Shown here piece by piece: positions 1 through 9,810 of a stretch of DNA of 64,000 nt. The translations under genes and the position numbers were made by a program. The stretch is from Saprospiraceae bacterium. Its GTDB lineage: Bacteria > Bacteroidota > Bacteroidia > Chitinophagales > Saprospiraceae. The stretch is from the NCBI GenBank assembly GCA_016714785.1, contig JADKCC010000060.1, forward strand, positions 84,306 through 148,305. The letters run 5' to 3'. The notes under the pieces were generated by a model. It was not told the origin of the DNA. It made no database searches and saw only the letters and a list, made by a program, of their open reading frames with translations. The first letter of the stretch is position 1. Each line of letters starts with the position of its first letter.

Positions 1-1114
1 GTCCTACGACGATTACAGAACGACCAGAATAATCTACCCTTTTACCTAAAAGGTTTTGACGGAAACGTCCTTGCTTTCCTTTAAGTACATCACTCAAAGA
101 TTTCAAAGATCTACCACCTTCTGCTTTTACCGCATTAGACTTCCTAGAGTTGTCAAAAAGTGAATCGACCGCTTCTTGTAACATCCTTTTCTCGTTTCTA
201 AGGATTACTTCTGGCGCTTTGATTTCCAAAAGTCTTTTTAAACGATTATTTCTGATGATTACCCTTCTATACAAGTCATTCAAATCTGAACTCGCAAATC
301 TACCACCATCCAAAGGTACCAAAGGTCTCAACTCTGGTGGAGTAACAGGTAAATATTGAATGATTGTCCATTCAGGTCTATTATCTGTCGTCTTTTGACC
401 ATCTCTGAAAGCTTCTACCACTCTCAGTCTTTTCAGTGCTTCTGATTTTCTCTGCTGAGATGTTTCATTGGCAGCTTGATGTCTCAATTCGAAAGACAAT
501 TCGTCCAATTTAATTCTTTCCAAAAGATCTCTTACAGCCTCTGCGCCCATCTTTGCAATAAACTTAGTAGGGTCAGAATCATCCAATAATTGATTATCTT
601 TCGGCAAAGTGTCTAAGATATCAAAATATTCTTCTTCAGTTAGCAATTCGTGTTTTGCAATGTCATTTTCTTTGACACCTGGCTGCACAACTACATATCT
701 TTCATAATATATGATAGACTCTAATTTCTTGGAAGAATATCCTAAAAGATATCCAATTTTATTAGGTAAAGATTTGAAAAACCAAATGTGAACTACAGGC
801 ACCACCAACTTGATGTGGCCCATTCTTTCTCTTCTGACTTTCTTTTCAGTAACTTCTACACCACAACGATCGCAGACGATTCCTTTATATCTTATCCTTT
901 TGTACTTACCGCAGTAACATTCGTAATCCTTTACTGGTCCGAATATTCTTTCACAAAACAAACCATCTCTTTCAGGTTTGTATGATCGGTAATTGATTGT
1001 TTCTGGTTTTAATACCTCACCAAAAGATCTCTCCAAAATCTCATCTGGAGAACTTAAACTAATCGTAATCGATTCGAATCCTTTAGTTGGTTTTACACCC
1101 TTCTTTTTTAACAT
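1..1114 (-). CDS. rpoC: RNA polymerase subunit beta' (5' part, cut by window edge)
   Basis: This is the N-terminal 371 codons of the largest catalytic subunit of RNA polymerase; the rest lies beyond the left edge. The ATG at 1112-1114 opens with MLKKKGVKPTKGFESI. The N-terminal zinc-finger cysteines are present at residues 66, 68, 81 and 84 (CYCG then CDRC). The clamp/lid region ends in the RQNLLGKRVDYSGRSVIVVG stretch at the window edge. It starts 37 bp after the rpoB stop on the same strand, the usual rpoBC arrangement, and is probably read through from the rplL-rpoB transcript. No ORF-breaking change is seen in the visible part. Confidence 0.97.
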   Translation of the reverse strand, partial: MLKKKGVKPTKGFESITISLSSPDEILERSFGEVLKPETINYRSYKPERDGLFCERIFGPVKDYECYCGKYKRIRYKGIVCDRCGVEVTEKKVRRERMGHIKLVVPVVHIWFFKSLPNKIGYLLGYSSKKLESIIYYERYVVVQPGVKENDIAKHELLTEEEYFDILDTLPKDNQLLDDSDPTKFIAKMGAEAVRDLLERIKLDELSFELRHQAANETSQQRKSEALKRLRVVEAFRDGQKTTDNRPEWTIIQYLPVTPPELRPLVPLDGGRFASSDLNDLYRRVIIRNNRLKRLLEIKAPEVILRNEKRMLQEAVDSLFDNSRKSNAVKAEGGRSLKSLSDVLKGKQGRFRQNLLGKRVDYSGRSVIVVG

Positions 1115-1151
1115 AATAATGTGATTATAAAACGTTTAAAGAATTGTTTAA

Positions 1152-4100
1152 TTAATCAAACTTGATATCCAATGCCAAACCTCTCAATTCATGCACCAAT
1201 ACGTTGAATGATTCTGGAATATTTGAATCAGGAATATTATCACCTTTGACAATTGCTTCATAAGCTTTTGCCCTACCAATAATATCATCAGATTTGATGG
1301 TCAATAATTCCCTAAGGATATTGGCTGCACCATAAGCTTCAAGTGCCCAAACTTCCATCTCTCCAAATCTCTGACCTCCAAATTGAGCTTTACCACCTAA
1401 TGGTTGCTGAGTGATCAATGAGTATGGTCCAATAGATCTTGCATGCATTTTGTCATCTACCATGTGTGATAATTTCAACATATAGATCACACCTACAGTA
1501 GCTTGTTGGTGGAACTTGTCGCCCGTCTCACCATCATATAAGAATGTCTGACCATAAGGTGGTAAGCCTGCTTTCTCGATATATCCTTCAATTTCATCCA
1601 AGCTAGCTCCGTCAAAAATCGGTGTTGCAAATTTAACACCCATCTTTTTACCAGCCCAACCAAGTACAGTTTCGAAGATTTGACCCAAGTTCATCCTTGA
1701 AGGTACACCCAATGGGTTAAGTACTATATCTACAGGAGTTCCATCTTCTAGGAAAGGCATATCTTCATCTCTTACGATTCTAGATACAATTCCTTTATTT
1801 CCGTGTCTTCCTGCCAATTTATCTCCAACTTTCAACTTACGTTTTTTAGCAAGATACACTTTGGCTAATTTTAATACACCAGCAGGTAATTCATCCCCTA
1901 TACTGATATTAAATTTTTCTCTTTTATATCTACCCAATTCTTCATTGAGTTTAATGGAGTAATTATGAAGTAATCTTGCGATCAACTCATTTGTCTTAGC
2001 ATCCTTGGTCCAACCTGAGTAATCAACAGAAGTATAATCCATTTCCTTGAATGCCTTAGGATTAAATTTACCACCCTTTGGAATCAATTCTTCGTTATAA
2101 ATACTTCTAACACCTTCAGATATTTTCCCTTCTAACAAAGTCATTAACTTATCAATCAAAATTGTTTTCAACTCATTCATGTTGATAGCATGAGTGTCTT
2201 CCAATTTAGAAAGTAATTCCTTTTCTTGTACCTTTTGGAATTTATCTTTTTTTGCTCTTGCAAATAATTGCTTACTTATAATTACACCTTGAGTAGATGG
2301 AGAAGCCTTCAAAGATGCATCTTTCACATCACCAGCTTTGTCACCAAAGATTGCTCTTAACAATTTTTCTTCTGGAGTTGGATCAGACTCGCCTTTTGGA
2401 GTAATTTTTCCTATCAAAATATCCCCTTCTTTTACCCAAGCACCTACTCTGATGATACCATTTTCGTCAAGATCCTTTGTGGCTTCTTCACTTACATTTG
2501 GTATATCATTGGTCAATTCCTCTTCACCAAGCTTAGTATCTCTAACATCTATTTCATAACTTTCGATATGTAAAGATGTGAAAATATCTTCTTTAACTAC
2601 TCTTTCAGAAAGTACAATCGCATCTTCAAAATTATACCCTTTCCAAGGCATGAAAGCAACTTGCAAATTTTGACCTAAGGCCAATTCACCATTTTCAGTA
2701 GCATAACCTTCACAAAGCAAACTACCTTTTCTCACTCTTTGACCTTTCTTTACAATTGGCTTAAGATTGATACAAGATCCTTGATTGGTACGAACAAATT
2801 TTATTAGGTTGTATTTCTTTATATTGTCATCAAAAGAAACCAACATTTCTTCTTCAGATTTGTCATAACGAATGATAATTTCGTTGGCATCAACATAATC
2901 TACCACACCTTCGCCTTCAGCATTGATCAACATGTTTGAGTCTTCCGCTACTTTGCCTTCAAGTCCTGTACCAACAATTGGCGATTTAGGTTTTACCAAT
3001 GGAAGTGCTTGACGCTGCATGTTAGAACCCATCAAAGCTCTGTTTGCGTCATCATTCTCTAAGAAAGGAATCAAAGATGCAGAAACACCAACAATTTGGT
3101 TAGGTGCAATATCCATAAATTCAAGTTCCATAGGAGAAAGTACAGGAAATTCACCATGTTCTCTTGACTTAATTCTTTCATTGACGAAAGCACCAGATTC
3201 ACCTACTTGAGCATTTGCTTGAGCTATCCTTCGATAATCTTCAGCTTCGGCGGATAGATATAGTATTTCACCACTCATATCCACCTTACCATCGATAACT
3301 TTTCTGTATGGAGTCTCAAGGAAACCCATTTTATTAACCTTAGCATGAACACATAGTGTAGAAATAAGTCCAATATTTGGGCCTTCCGGTGTCTCAATTG
3401 TACATAGACGTCCATAATGCGAATAATGCACGTCCCTTACTTCAAAACCTGCTCTCTCTCTTGAAAGACCACCTGGTCCTAAAGCTGAAATTCTCCTCTT
3501 ATGCGTAATTTCAGAAAGTGGATTAGTTTGATCTAGAAATTGGGACAATTGACTAGTTCCGAAGAAAGAATTTATGACAGAAGATAAAGTTCTTGCATTG
3601 ATCAAATCAATAGGCGTAAAAACTTCATTATCCCGCACATTCATTCTCTCACGAATCGTTCTTGTCATTCTCGCCAAACCCACACCAAACTGAGCATATA
3701 ATTGCTCTCCAACTGTTCTAACACGTCTGTTTGCCAAGTGATCAATATCATCTAATTCAGCCTTTTGGTTGACCAAACTTACTAAATATTTAACAATCGA
3801 AATAATATCTTCCTTTGTTAAAACCAGTGTTTCTTTGCTAATATCTAATTTTAATTTTCTGTTGATCTTATATCGACCTACTTCACCTAAATTATATCTT
3901 TTATCAGAAAAAAACAATTTATCAATAATACCTCTTGCTGTTTCTTCGTCAGGAGGATCTGTTCCTCTAAGTTGTCTATATATTTGTATAACTGCTTCTA
4001 CTTCAGAGGAAGATGGGTCTTTCTGTAAAGTATTATATATTATTGAATAATCTTCTTCGAGGTTTTCCTTTTGAAGAATAATTATATCAGTATCAACATC

Positions 4101-4973
4101 AGAAATCAAATCAATATTGTCTTCATCCAAGACAACATCTCTTTCAAGAATGATTTCATTTCTTTCAATTGTCACAACTTCACCTGTATCTTCATCAACG
4201 AAATCTTCTGTCCATTTACGTAGAACTCTCGCAGCTAACTTTCTACCAATAGCAGCTTTTAGAGACTGTTTATCCGTAGATATCTCTTCTGCAAGGTCAA
4301 ATAAATTTAATATATCCCTATCAGAATCAAAGCCTATAGCTCTCAATAATGTAGTAACCGGAAATTTCTTTTTCCTGTCGATATATGCATACATTACGGA
4401 ATTGATATCTGTAGAAAACTCCATCCAAGCTCCTTTAAAAGGTATTACTCGAGCTGAGAATATCTTTGTACCATTAGGGTGGAAAGTTTGGCTAAAAAAT
4501 ACACCTGGCGACCTATGTAATTGAGAAACTACAACTCTTTCAGCACCATTTATCATAAATGTTCCTTTATTGGTCATATATGGAATATTACCTAAAAAAA
4601 CATCTTGAACAATAGTTTGGAAATCAACGTGTTCCTCATCATTACATGAAAGCCTAAGTTTTGCCTTTAATGGGACACTATAAGTTAGTCCCCTCTGCAT
4701 ACACTCTTCAATAGTGTATCTTGGTGGATCAATAAAATAGTCTAAAAACTCAAGTACAAAAATGTTACGTGCATCAGAAATAGGGAAATTTTCCTGAAAA
4801 ACACGATACAAACCTTCATTACCTCTATTCTCCGGTGTAGTTTCTAACTGAAAAAATTCCTGAAAAGACTTTATTTGAATCTCCAATAAGTCAGGATATT
4901 GGTTAGCTAATTTAATTTTGCCGAAGTTGACCCTATTATTTCCGGCTGCTGTTACGACTCCGTTTGATGTCAT
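1152..4973 (-). CDS. rpoB: RNA polymerase subunit beta
   Basis: 1273-residue beta subunit of the core RNA polymerase. The rifampicin-pocket segment at about residues 470-500 reads SQLSQFLDQTNPLSE then HKRRISALGPGGLSRERAGF. The positions matching E. coli D516, H526 and S531 are D, H and S, the usual sensitive residues. The nucleic-acid-binding motif KLAGRHGNKG lies toward the C-terminus, followed by the conserved GGQRFGEMEVWALEAYGA block. The protein is complete and its length is normal for Bacteroidota. It lies 173 bp downstream of rplL, behind a hairpin, and directly upstream of rpoC. Confidence 0.98.
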   Translation of the reverse strand: MTSNGVVTAAGNNRVNFGKIKLANQYPDLLEIQIKSFQEFFQLETTPENRGNEGLYRVFQENFPISDARNIFVLEFLDYFIDPPRYTIEECMQRGLTYSVPLKAKLRLSCNDEEHVDFQTIVQDVFLGNIPYMTNKGTFMINGAERVVVSQLHRSPGVFFSQTFHPNGTKIFSARVIPFKGAWMEFSTDINSVMYAYIDRKKKFPVTTLLRAIGFDSDRDILNLFDLAEEISTDKQSLKAAIGRKLAARVLRKWTEDFVDEDTGEVVTIERNEIILERDVVLDEDNIDLISDVDTDIIILQKENLEEDYSIIYNTLQKDPSSSEVEAVIQIYRQLRGTDPPDEETARGIIDKLFFSDKRYNLGEVGRYKINRKLKLDISKETLVLTKEDIISIVKYLVSLVNQKAELDDIDHLANRRVRTVGEQLYAQFGVGLARMTRTIRERMNVRDNEVFTPIDLINARTLSSVINSFFGTSQLSQFLDQTNPLSEITHKRRISALGPGGLSRERAGFEVRDVHYSHYGRLCTIETPEGPNIGLISTLCVHAKVNKMGFLETPYRKVIDGKVDMSGEILYLSAEAEDYRRIAQANAQVGESGAFVNERIKSREHGEFPVLSPMELEFMDIAPNQIVGVSASLIPFLENDDANRALMGSNMQRQALPLVKPKSPIVGTGLEGKVAEDSNMLINAEGEGVVDYVDANEIIIRYDKSEEEMLVSFDDNIKKYNLIKFVRTNQGSCINLKPIVKKGQRVRKGSLLCEGYATENGELALGQNLQVAFMPWKGYNFEDAIVLSERVVKEDIFTSLHIESYEIDVRDTKLGEEELTNDIPNVSEEATKDLDENGIIRVGAWVKEGDILIGKITPKGESDPTPEEKLLRAIFGDKAGDVKDASLKASPSTQGVIISKQLFARAKKDKFQKVQEKELLSKLEDTHAINMNELKTILIDKLMTLLEGKISEGVRSIYNEELIPKGGKFNPKAFKEMDYTSVDYSGWTKDAKTNELIARLLHNYSIKLNEELGRYKREKFNISIGDELPAGVLKLAKVYLAKKRKLKVGDKLAGRHGNKGIVSRIVRDEDMPFLEDGTPVDIVLNPLGVPSRMNLGQIFETVLGWAGKKMGVKFATPIFDGASLDEIEGYIEKAGLPPYGQTFLYDGETGDKFHQQATVGVIYMLKLSHMVDDKMHARSIGPYSLITQQPLGGKAQFGGQRFGEMEVWALEAYGAANILRELLTIKSDDIIGRAKAYEAIVKGDNIPDSNIPESFNVLVHELRGLALDIKFD

Positions 4974-5033
4974 ACTTTTGTTTTTTGTTTAGCGTATATC
5001 GTTAAATAAAGAACAACACATATTGAATTGTTC

Positions 5034-5088
5034 AAAAAAAAAAGACATTAATGACAATAGGCTTAACCAACCCAGGGTCGGTTAAGCC
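5034..5088 (-). terminator. Hairpin plus poly-U in the rplL-rpoB gap (possible attenuator)
   Basis: On the minus strand the 9-bp arms GGCTTAACC and GGTTAAGCC (5060-5088) enclose a further ACCC/GGGT pairing. A run of ten T follows, but only 16 nt downstream of the stem (A-run at 5034-5043 on the plus strand). The spacing is too long for a textbook intrinsic terminator, so partial attenuation between ribosomal-protein and polymerase genes, as known in E. coli, is an inference. Confidence 0.5.
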
Positions 5089-5146
5089 AGATATCATTTG
5101 TTTTTCAGACTTAACTTCTGAAATTAAGTCCTAAAGACCTTTGTCA

Positions 5147-5527
5147 TTACTTTAACTCTACAGAAGCTCCTGCTCCTTCAAGAGTTGCTTTGATAGACTC
5201 AGCTTCTGCTTTAGAAGCACCACCCTTTAACAAAGAAGGCGCTGCATCAACGATGTCTTTTGCCTCTTTCAATCCAAGGTTTAATAAAGTTTTAACTTCT
5301 TTAACGATTGCAAGTTTGTTAGCACCAGCTGAAGTTAAATGTACATCAAACTCTGTTTTTTCAACAGGGGCTTCAGCAGCACCTCCAGCAGCAGGTCCAG
5401 CAGCAACTGCAACAGCTGCAGCAGCAGGCTCTATACCGTACTCATCTTTTAATATTTGAGCTAATTCACTTACTTCTTTAACAGTCAAGTTTACTAATTG
5501 CTCTGCGAATGCTTTTAAATCTGCCAT
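5147..5527 (-). CDS. rplL: 50S ribosomal protein L7/L12
   Basis: 126-residue stalk protein that forms the multimeric L7/L12 stalk on L10 and recruits translation GTPases. The N-terminal dimerisation part (MADLKAFAEQLVNLTVKEVS) is followed by an Ala/Gly/Pro-rich hinge at about residues 35-53. The C-terminal domain contains the conserved KLAIVKEVKTLLNLGLKEAK and KGGASKAEAE segments. Length and order fit the family. It lies about 100 bp downstream of rplJ in the rplKAJL-rpoBC cluster. Confidence 0.98.
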   Translation of the reverse strand: MADLKAFAEQLVNLTVKEVSELAQILKDEYGIEPAAAAVAVAAGPAAGGAAEAPVEKTEFDVHLTSAGANKLAIVKEVKTLLNLGLKEAKDIVDAAPSLLKGGASKAEAESIKATLEGAGASVELK

Positions 5528-5626
5528 GATATAATGGTTTTAATAAATTTTAAAATTTTAAAAATAATGCGTTAATGTTGGAAGCTATAACGTAACATTC
5601 TAATATGTTCTCAATGAGAATTTAAA

Positions 5627-6151
5627 CTACCCTCTTTCTTCAAGCGTTTTTAATAATCCAGCGATCGTTGATCCACCAGACTTTAATGCGCTGATTACGT
5701 TTTGTGCAGGAGATTGTAACATAAATATTACATCACCGATCAACTCATTCTTAGTCTTCAATTTGGTTAACAATTCCAATTGATCGTCCCCAAAGAAAAT
5801 ATCAGAATCAATATAAGCTGCTTTTAATTCCGGCTTAGCATCTTTACCTCTAAAGGTCTTGATAACCGTAGCTGGTAACTTTCCGTCATTAGAAAAAAGC
5901 ACTGTACTTTGTCCTTTAAATGCACTGAAAATTGCTTTGAAATTTTTACTCTCCGCATGCTCATCCATTGCCTTAATAGCCAAAGTGTTTTTTACAGTTT
6001 TGATTTCTATGCCTTTCTCAAAGCATGTACGCCTCAACTGATTGATTTTTGCAACAGATAACGTAGATGCATCTGTAACATAGAAGTAAGAAGAATTTTC
6101 AAACTTCTCTTTTAACTCTTGGATTAATAAACCTTTATCTGTACGTGTCAT
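5627..6151 (-). CDS. rplJ: 50S ribosomal protein L10
   Basis: 174-residue base of the ribosomal stalk, which anchors L7/L12 dimers to 23S rRNA. The N-terminal globular part contains the typical segment ATSTLSVAKINQLRRT-like (here DASTLSVAKINQLRR) and TVKNTLAIKAMD. The C-terminal helix, with SALKSGGSTIAGLLKTLEERG at the end, would bind L7/L12. The start is 19 bp after the rplA stop. In other bacteria L10 with L7/L12 represses its own operon by binding the leader; no leader structure was established here. Confidence 0.97.
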   Translation of the reverse strand: MTRTDKGLLIQELKEKFENSSYFYVTDASTLSVAKINQLRRTCFEKGIEIKTVKNTLAIKAMDEHAESKNFKAIFSAFKGQSTVLFSNDGKLPATVIKTFRGKDAKPELKAAYIDSDIFFGDDQLELLTKLKTKNELIGDVIFMLQSPAQNVISALKSGGSTIAGLLKTLEERG

Positions 6152-6170
6152 TTATATTTATTTGAGTGGT

Positions 6171-6863
6171 TTATCTAATGGTTTTTGTATCTACTGAAAT
6201 ACCAGGACTCATTGTACTTGCAATGCTAATAGATTTCATATAAGTACCCTTAGCTGTGGAAGGTTTCATCTTTTCAAGCGTGGTAATAAGTTCAACTGCA
6301 TTTTCAGCCAATTTTTCAGGGGTAAATGATACTCTCCCTATAGGTGAATGAATAATACCATACTTGTCAACTCTGAAAGAAATTTTACCTGCTTTTACCT
6401 CTTCAACTGCTGCACCTACATTAAGGGTTACAGTACCAGTTTTTGGATTCGGCATTAAACCTCTAGGTCCTAAAATTCTACCAATTTGTCCAACTTTCGC
6501 CATAACGCTTGGCATAGCGATAATCACATCCACATCTGTCCAGCCTTGGCTAATTTTTGTGATAAACTCATCTAAACCTACATAATCAGCTCCAGCTGCT
6601 TTAGCTTCTGCTTCTTTATCAGGTGTACACAAAACCAATACTCTCTTAACTTTACCAGTACCATGTGGAAGTGATACTGTACCCCTGATAGCTTGATCTG
6701 CTTTACGAGGATCTACACCCAATCTAACGTGTACATCAACTGATGCGTCAAATTTTGTGGTATTTACATCCTTTACTAAAGCGACTGCTTCTCTAAGAGC
6801 GTAAAGCTTGTTTGAATCAACTTTGGCATTAACTGCCTGCCTTTTTTTACTAACTTTTGCCAT
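6171..6863 (-). CDS. rplA: 50S ribosomal protein L1
   Basis: 230-residue L1 stalk protein of the large subunit, which takes part in release of E-site tRNA. The signature block IGRILGPRGLMPNPKTGTVT is present at about residues 127-146, with conserved AMPSVMAKVG before it. The N-terminal basic start MAKVSKKRQAV is usual. It lies between rplK (66 bp upstream) and rplJ (19 bp downstream) on the same strand. In other bacteria L1 represses the rplKA mRNA; no such binding site was resolved here. Confidence 0.97.
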   Translation of the reverse strand: MAKVSKKRQAVNAKVDSNKLYALREAVALVKDVNTTKFDASVDVHVRLGVDPRKADQAIRGTVSLPHGTGKVKRVLVLCTPDKEAEAKAAGADYVGLDEFITKISQGWTDVDVIIAMPSVMAKVGQIGRILGPRGLMPNPKTGTVTLNVGAAVEEVKAGKISFRVDKYGIIHSPIGRVSFTPEKLAENAVELITTLEKMKPSTAKGTYMKSISIASTMSPGISVDTKTIR

Positions 6864-6929
6864 TAAATAGATATTTAAGGTATTATCGTCATTTTATACA
6901 AATAACTCCCTTACCGATTAAAAAATAAA

Positions 6930-7394
6930 TTAATTTTCTTCTGCAACAGCAGTGTTACCCCAAGGAGCTTCACCTGAAACAGTAATACCCATACTTCTTG
7001 CGGTACCTGCTACCATACTCATAGCAGATTCAATAGTGAAAGCATTAAGGTCCTTCATTTTATTTTCAGCAATCCCTCTGATTTGATCCCAACTTACACT
7101 CCCAACTTTATTTCTATTTGGTTGTGCAGACCCACTCTTCAATTTTGCTAACTCCATTAACTGCGCGGCAGCTGGAGGCGTTTTGATAATGAAATCAAAA
7201 GATTTATCTTTGTAAACTGTTATCAAAACAGGTAATACCTTACCCATTGCGTCTTGAGTCTCTGCATTAAATCTTTTACAGAACTCCATTATATTCAAGC
7301 CCTTGGAACCCAATGCAGGTCCAACTGGAGGTGCAGGATTTGCCATACCACCTTTAACCTGAAGCTTTACATATGTTTGAATTTCTTTTGCCAT
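6930..7394 (-). CDS. rplK: 50S ribosomal protein L11
   Basis: 154-residue protein of the GTPase-associated centre, binding the 1070 region of 23S rRNA. The N-terminal domain has the proline-rich VKGGMANPAPPVGPALGSKG motif at about residues 13-32. The C-terminal RNA-binding domain carries GTARSMGITV near residue 131. It is slightly longer than the usual 141-147 residues because of a short acidic tail (VAEEN). It follows nusG by 76 bp and leads the rplKAJL genes. Confidence 0.97.
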   Translation of the reverse strand: MAKEIQTYVKLQVKGGMANPAPPVGPALGSKGLNIMEFCKRFNAETQDAMGKVLPVLITVYKDKSFDFIIKTPPAAAQLMELAKLKSGSAQPNRNKVGSVSWDQIRGIAENKMKDLNAFTIESAMSMVAGTARSMGITVSGEAPWGNTAVAEEN

Positions 7395-7470
7395 TTTATT
7401 TACTGGTTTATTAAAATTAATACATCGACTTTAGGGAAGCATCAAATATTGATCTAAAGTCAATTTTTTT

Positions 7471-8019
7471 TTATGTTTGTTTCTCAACTTGCATATAGTT
7501 CAGTTCTACTTCTGTACCTCTGCCAAATATCTTTACAATAACTTTAAGTTTCTTTTTGTCCTCATTTATTTCTTTCACATCACCTATAAAATCATTAAAT
7601 GGACCATCAATAATCTTGACAGTTTCCCCAACTATAAAAGGCTCAATCATTGATGCTGAAACTTCTTGCGAATCATCTACTTTCCCAAGCATACGATTTG
7701 CTTCAGTTTGAGACATTGGAATTGGATGAGTTTTACCCAAGAAATGAATTACGTTAGCAACATTTGAGATAGTTTGTACCATCTCTCCAGAAAATTTTGC
7801 GTGATCAGCTTCTACTAAAATATACCCAGGTAAAATATTTCTTTCTAGAATAACTTTCTTGCCATTTCGAATTTTATATACCTTTTCAGATGGTACCAAA
7901 ACTTGCGTTACCACATCTTCCCATTTATTTCGCTGGATTTCTAGCTCAATACGTTCTTTGATGCTTTTCTCTTTTCCGCTTACCACTCTAAGGGAGTACC
8001 ACTTTTTATCTTCTGACAT
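7471..8019 (-). CDS. nusG: Transcription termination/antitermination factor NusG
   Basis: 182-residue NusG. The N-terminal NGN domain (WYSLRVVSGKEKSIKERIE, later LPGYILVEA) binds the polymerase clamp. The C-terminal KOW domain begins at about residue 128 with EPFIVGETVKIIDGPFNDFI and binds NusE or Rho. The ATG at 8019 is 24 bp after the secE stop. The secE-nusG-rplK order is the conserved one. Confidence 0.97.
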   Translation of the reverse strand: MSEDKKWYSLRVVSGKEKSIKERIELEIQRNKWEDVVTQVLVPSEKVYKIRNGKKVILERNILPGYILVEADHAKFSGEMVQTISNVANVIHFLGKTHPIPMSQTEANRMLGKVDDSQEVSASMIEPFIVGETVKIIDGPFNDFIGDVKEINEDKKKLKVIVKIFGRGTEVELNYMQVEKQT

Positions 8020-8043
8020 GATTACTATTTTATTAAATAATTA

Positions 8044-8232
8044 TTAAAGTTCGTAAATAAACTTCAATGCATTATTGGCAATAAAATCAAAAAAGAAAAT
8101 GATAAGAGATATAATTATAGTAGAAACGATAACAAGTCGTGCACTACTAAACAATTCAGGCCAAGTGGGCCAAGTGACGTGATTGATAAGTTCGTCATAA
8201 CTCTCTTTAAGATATAGTCTGATATTCTCCAT
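8044..8232 (-). CDS. secE: Preprotein translocase subunit SecE
   Basis: 62-residue single-span SecE of the SecYEG channel. An amphipathic N-terminal segment (YLKESYDELINHVTWPTWPE) contains the conserved V-TWP motif. A membrane helix follows at about residues 31-52 (LVIVSTIIISLIIFFFDFI). The small size is typical of Gram-negative bacteria outside the enterics. It lies between tRNA-Trp and nusG, where Bacteroidota usually carry it. Confidence 0.95.
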   Translation of the reverse strand: MENIRLYLKESYDELINHVTWPTWPELFSSARLVIVSTIIISLIIFFFDFIANNALKFIYEL

Positions 8233-8283
8233 TATCTATCCATTTGTATCTCCTAATGAAAGGAAATTATTAAAAAATTAATG

Positions 8284-8356
8284 CAGGGGAGACAGGGCTC
8301 GAACCTGCGACCTACGGTTTTGGAGACCGCCACTCTACCAATTGAGCTACTCCCCT
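8284..8356 (-). tRNA. tRNA-Trp (CCA anticodon)
   Basis: 73-nt cloverleaf on the minus strand. The acceptor arms are AGGGGAG and CTCCCCT with discriminator G. The D-arm is AGCTCAATTGGTAGAGT, the anticodon loop reads CTCCAAA (anticodon CCA) and the T-loop is GTTCGAGCC. The 3' CCA is not encoded. It lies between tuf and secE, its conserved place in this cluster. Confidence 0.97.
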
Positions 8357-8385
8357 ATTTTGAAGATAAATCTTCTACAAAATGA

Positions 8386-8417
8386 AAAATTAAGTACTCC
8401 TAAAAGTACTTAATTTT
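8386..8417 (-). terminator. Hairpin after tuf
   Basis: Perfect 13-bp arms AAAATTAAGTACT and AGTACTTAATTTT are separated by 6 nt, 27 bp downstream of the tuf stop. The U-rich 3' arm on the minus strand makes an intrinsic terminator likely, possibly a partial one, because tRNA-Trp and secE follow on the same strand. Confidence 0.6.
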
Positions 8418-8443
8418 CATTCGTATTATATTTGATAAAACTA

Positions 8444-9640
8444 TTATGCTATGATCTCAGTTACCTGACCTGCACCAACAGTTCTACCACCTTCTCTAAT
8501 CGCAAAACGAAGACCTTTCTCCATTGCGATAGGACTGATCAATTTAACTTCAAGTGAAACGTTATCACCTGGCATCACCATCTCTACTCCAGCAGGAAGG
8601 GTAACATCACCAGTTACATCCGTAGTTCTGAAATAGAACTGTGGTCTATAACCGTTAAAGAATGGAGTATGTCTTCCACCTTCATCTTTACCAAGTACAT
8701 AGATTTCGCACTTGAAATGAGCGTGTGGTTTAACAGATCCTGGCTTAACAATAACCATACCTCTTCTGATAGCATCTTTCTCAATACCTCTTAAAAGGAT
8801 ACCAGCATTGTCACCAGCTTCACCTCTCTCAAGGATCTTTCTGAACATCTCAACTCCAGTAACTGTAGAGTTCAATGGCTTATCGCCAGGTTTCATCATA
8901 CCGATGATCTCAACTGGATCTCCTGTATTGATAACTCCTCTTTCAATTCTACCAGTTGCTACTGTACCTCTACCTGTGATAGAGAATACATCTTCAATAG
9001 GCATCAAGAAAGTCTTATCTACATCTCTTACAGGCTCAGGGATTTGAGCGTCAACTGCAGCCATAAGATCTAAAATCTTTTGTTTAGCAGCTGGATCTCC
9101 TTCCAAAGCTTTGATAGCAGAACCTTGAATAATCGCTGCATTGTCACCGTCGAATTGGTAAGCGCTAAGAAGCTCTCTTAACTCCATTTCAACAAGTTCT
9201 AGCATCTCAGGATCATCCACAAGATCTACTTTATTCATGAATACAACTACAGCAGGTACACCTACTTGTCTAGCAAGAAGGATATGCTCTCTTGTTTGAG
9301 GCATAGGACCGTCAGTAGCGGCACAAACTAAGATAGCTCCATCCATTTGTGCAGCACCCGTAACCATGTTTTTAACATAATCGGCGTGACCTGGACAATC
9401 TACGTGAGCATAGTGTCTGTTTTCGGTTTCATACTCAACGTGTGCTGTGTTGATTGTGATACCTCTTTCTTTTTCTTCAGGAGCTGCGTCGATAGAATCG
9501 TAATCCTTTTTCTCGGCAAAGCCCTTTTCAGAAAGCACGTAAGTGATTGCGGCAGTAAGGGTTGTCTTACCGTGGTCAACGTGACCAATCGTTCCGATAT
9601 TTACGTGTGGTTTGGTTCTTACAAATGTTGATTTAGCCAT
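8444..9640 (-). CDS. tuf: Translation elongation factor Tu
   Basis: 398-residue EF-Tu, the GTPase that delivers aminoacyl-tRNA to the ribosome. The G1 motif GHVDHGKTT is at about residues 19-27, the G3 motif DCPGHADYVKNM at about 80-91, and the G4 motif NKVDLVDD at about 136-143. Domains 2 and 3 follow (FSITGRGTVATGRIERGV; GGRTVGAGQVTEII at the C-terminus). It lies inside a tRNA cluster, with four tRNAs upstream and tRNA-Trp downstream, as in other Bacteroidota. Confidence 0.98.
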   Translation of the reverse strand: MAKSTFVRTKPHVNIGTIGHVDHGKTTLTAAITYVLSEKGFAEKKDYDSIDAAPEEKERGITINTAHVEYETENRHYAHVDCPGHADYVKNMVTGAAQMDGAILVCAATDGPMPQTREHILLARQVGVPAVVVFMNKVDLVDDPEMLELVEMELRELLSAYQFDGDNAAIIQGSAIKALEGDPAAKQKILDLMAAVDAQIPEPVRDVDKTFLMPIEDVFSITGRGTVATGRIERGVINTGDPVEIIGMMKPGDKPLNSTVTGVEMFRKILERGEAGDNAGILLRGIEKDAIRRGMVIVKPGSVKPHAHFKCEIYVLGKDEGGRHTPFFNGYRPQFYFRTTDVTGDVTLPAGVEMVMPGDNVSLEVKLISPIAMEKGLRFAIREGGRTVGAGQVTEIIA

Positions 9641-9700
9641 CAGTGAAAATTTTTCTGAACTTTAAATATTAGTAATAAAAATGATATACAATATAATATG

Positions 9701-9772
<72 letters not shown>

Positions 9773-9810
9773 CAAAAATATTTTTAGCTCTGGGTGTCTG
9801 AAAAAATTAG

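Noticed and set aside
3769..4524. Open frames opposite rpoB
   Set aside because: They are antisense shadows of a highly conserved gene with no independent signals.
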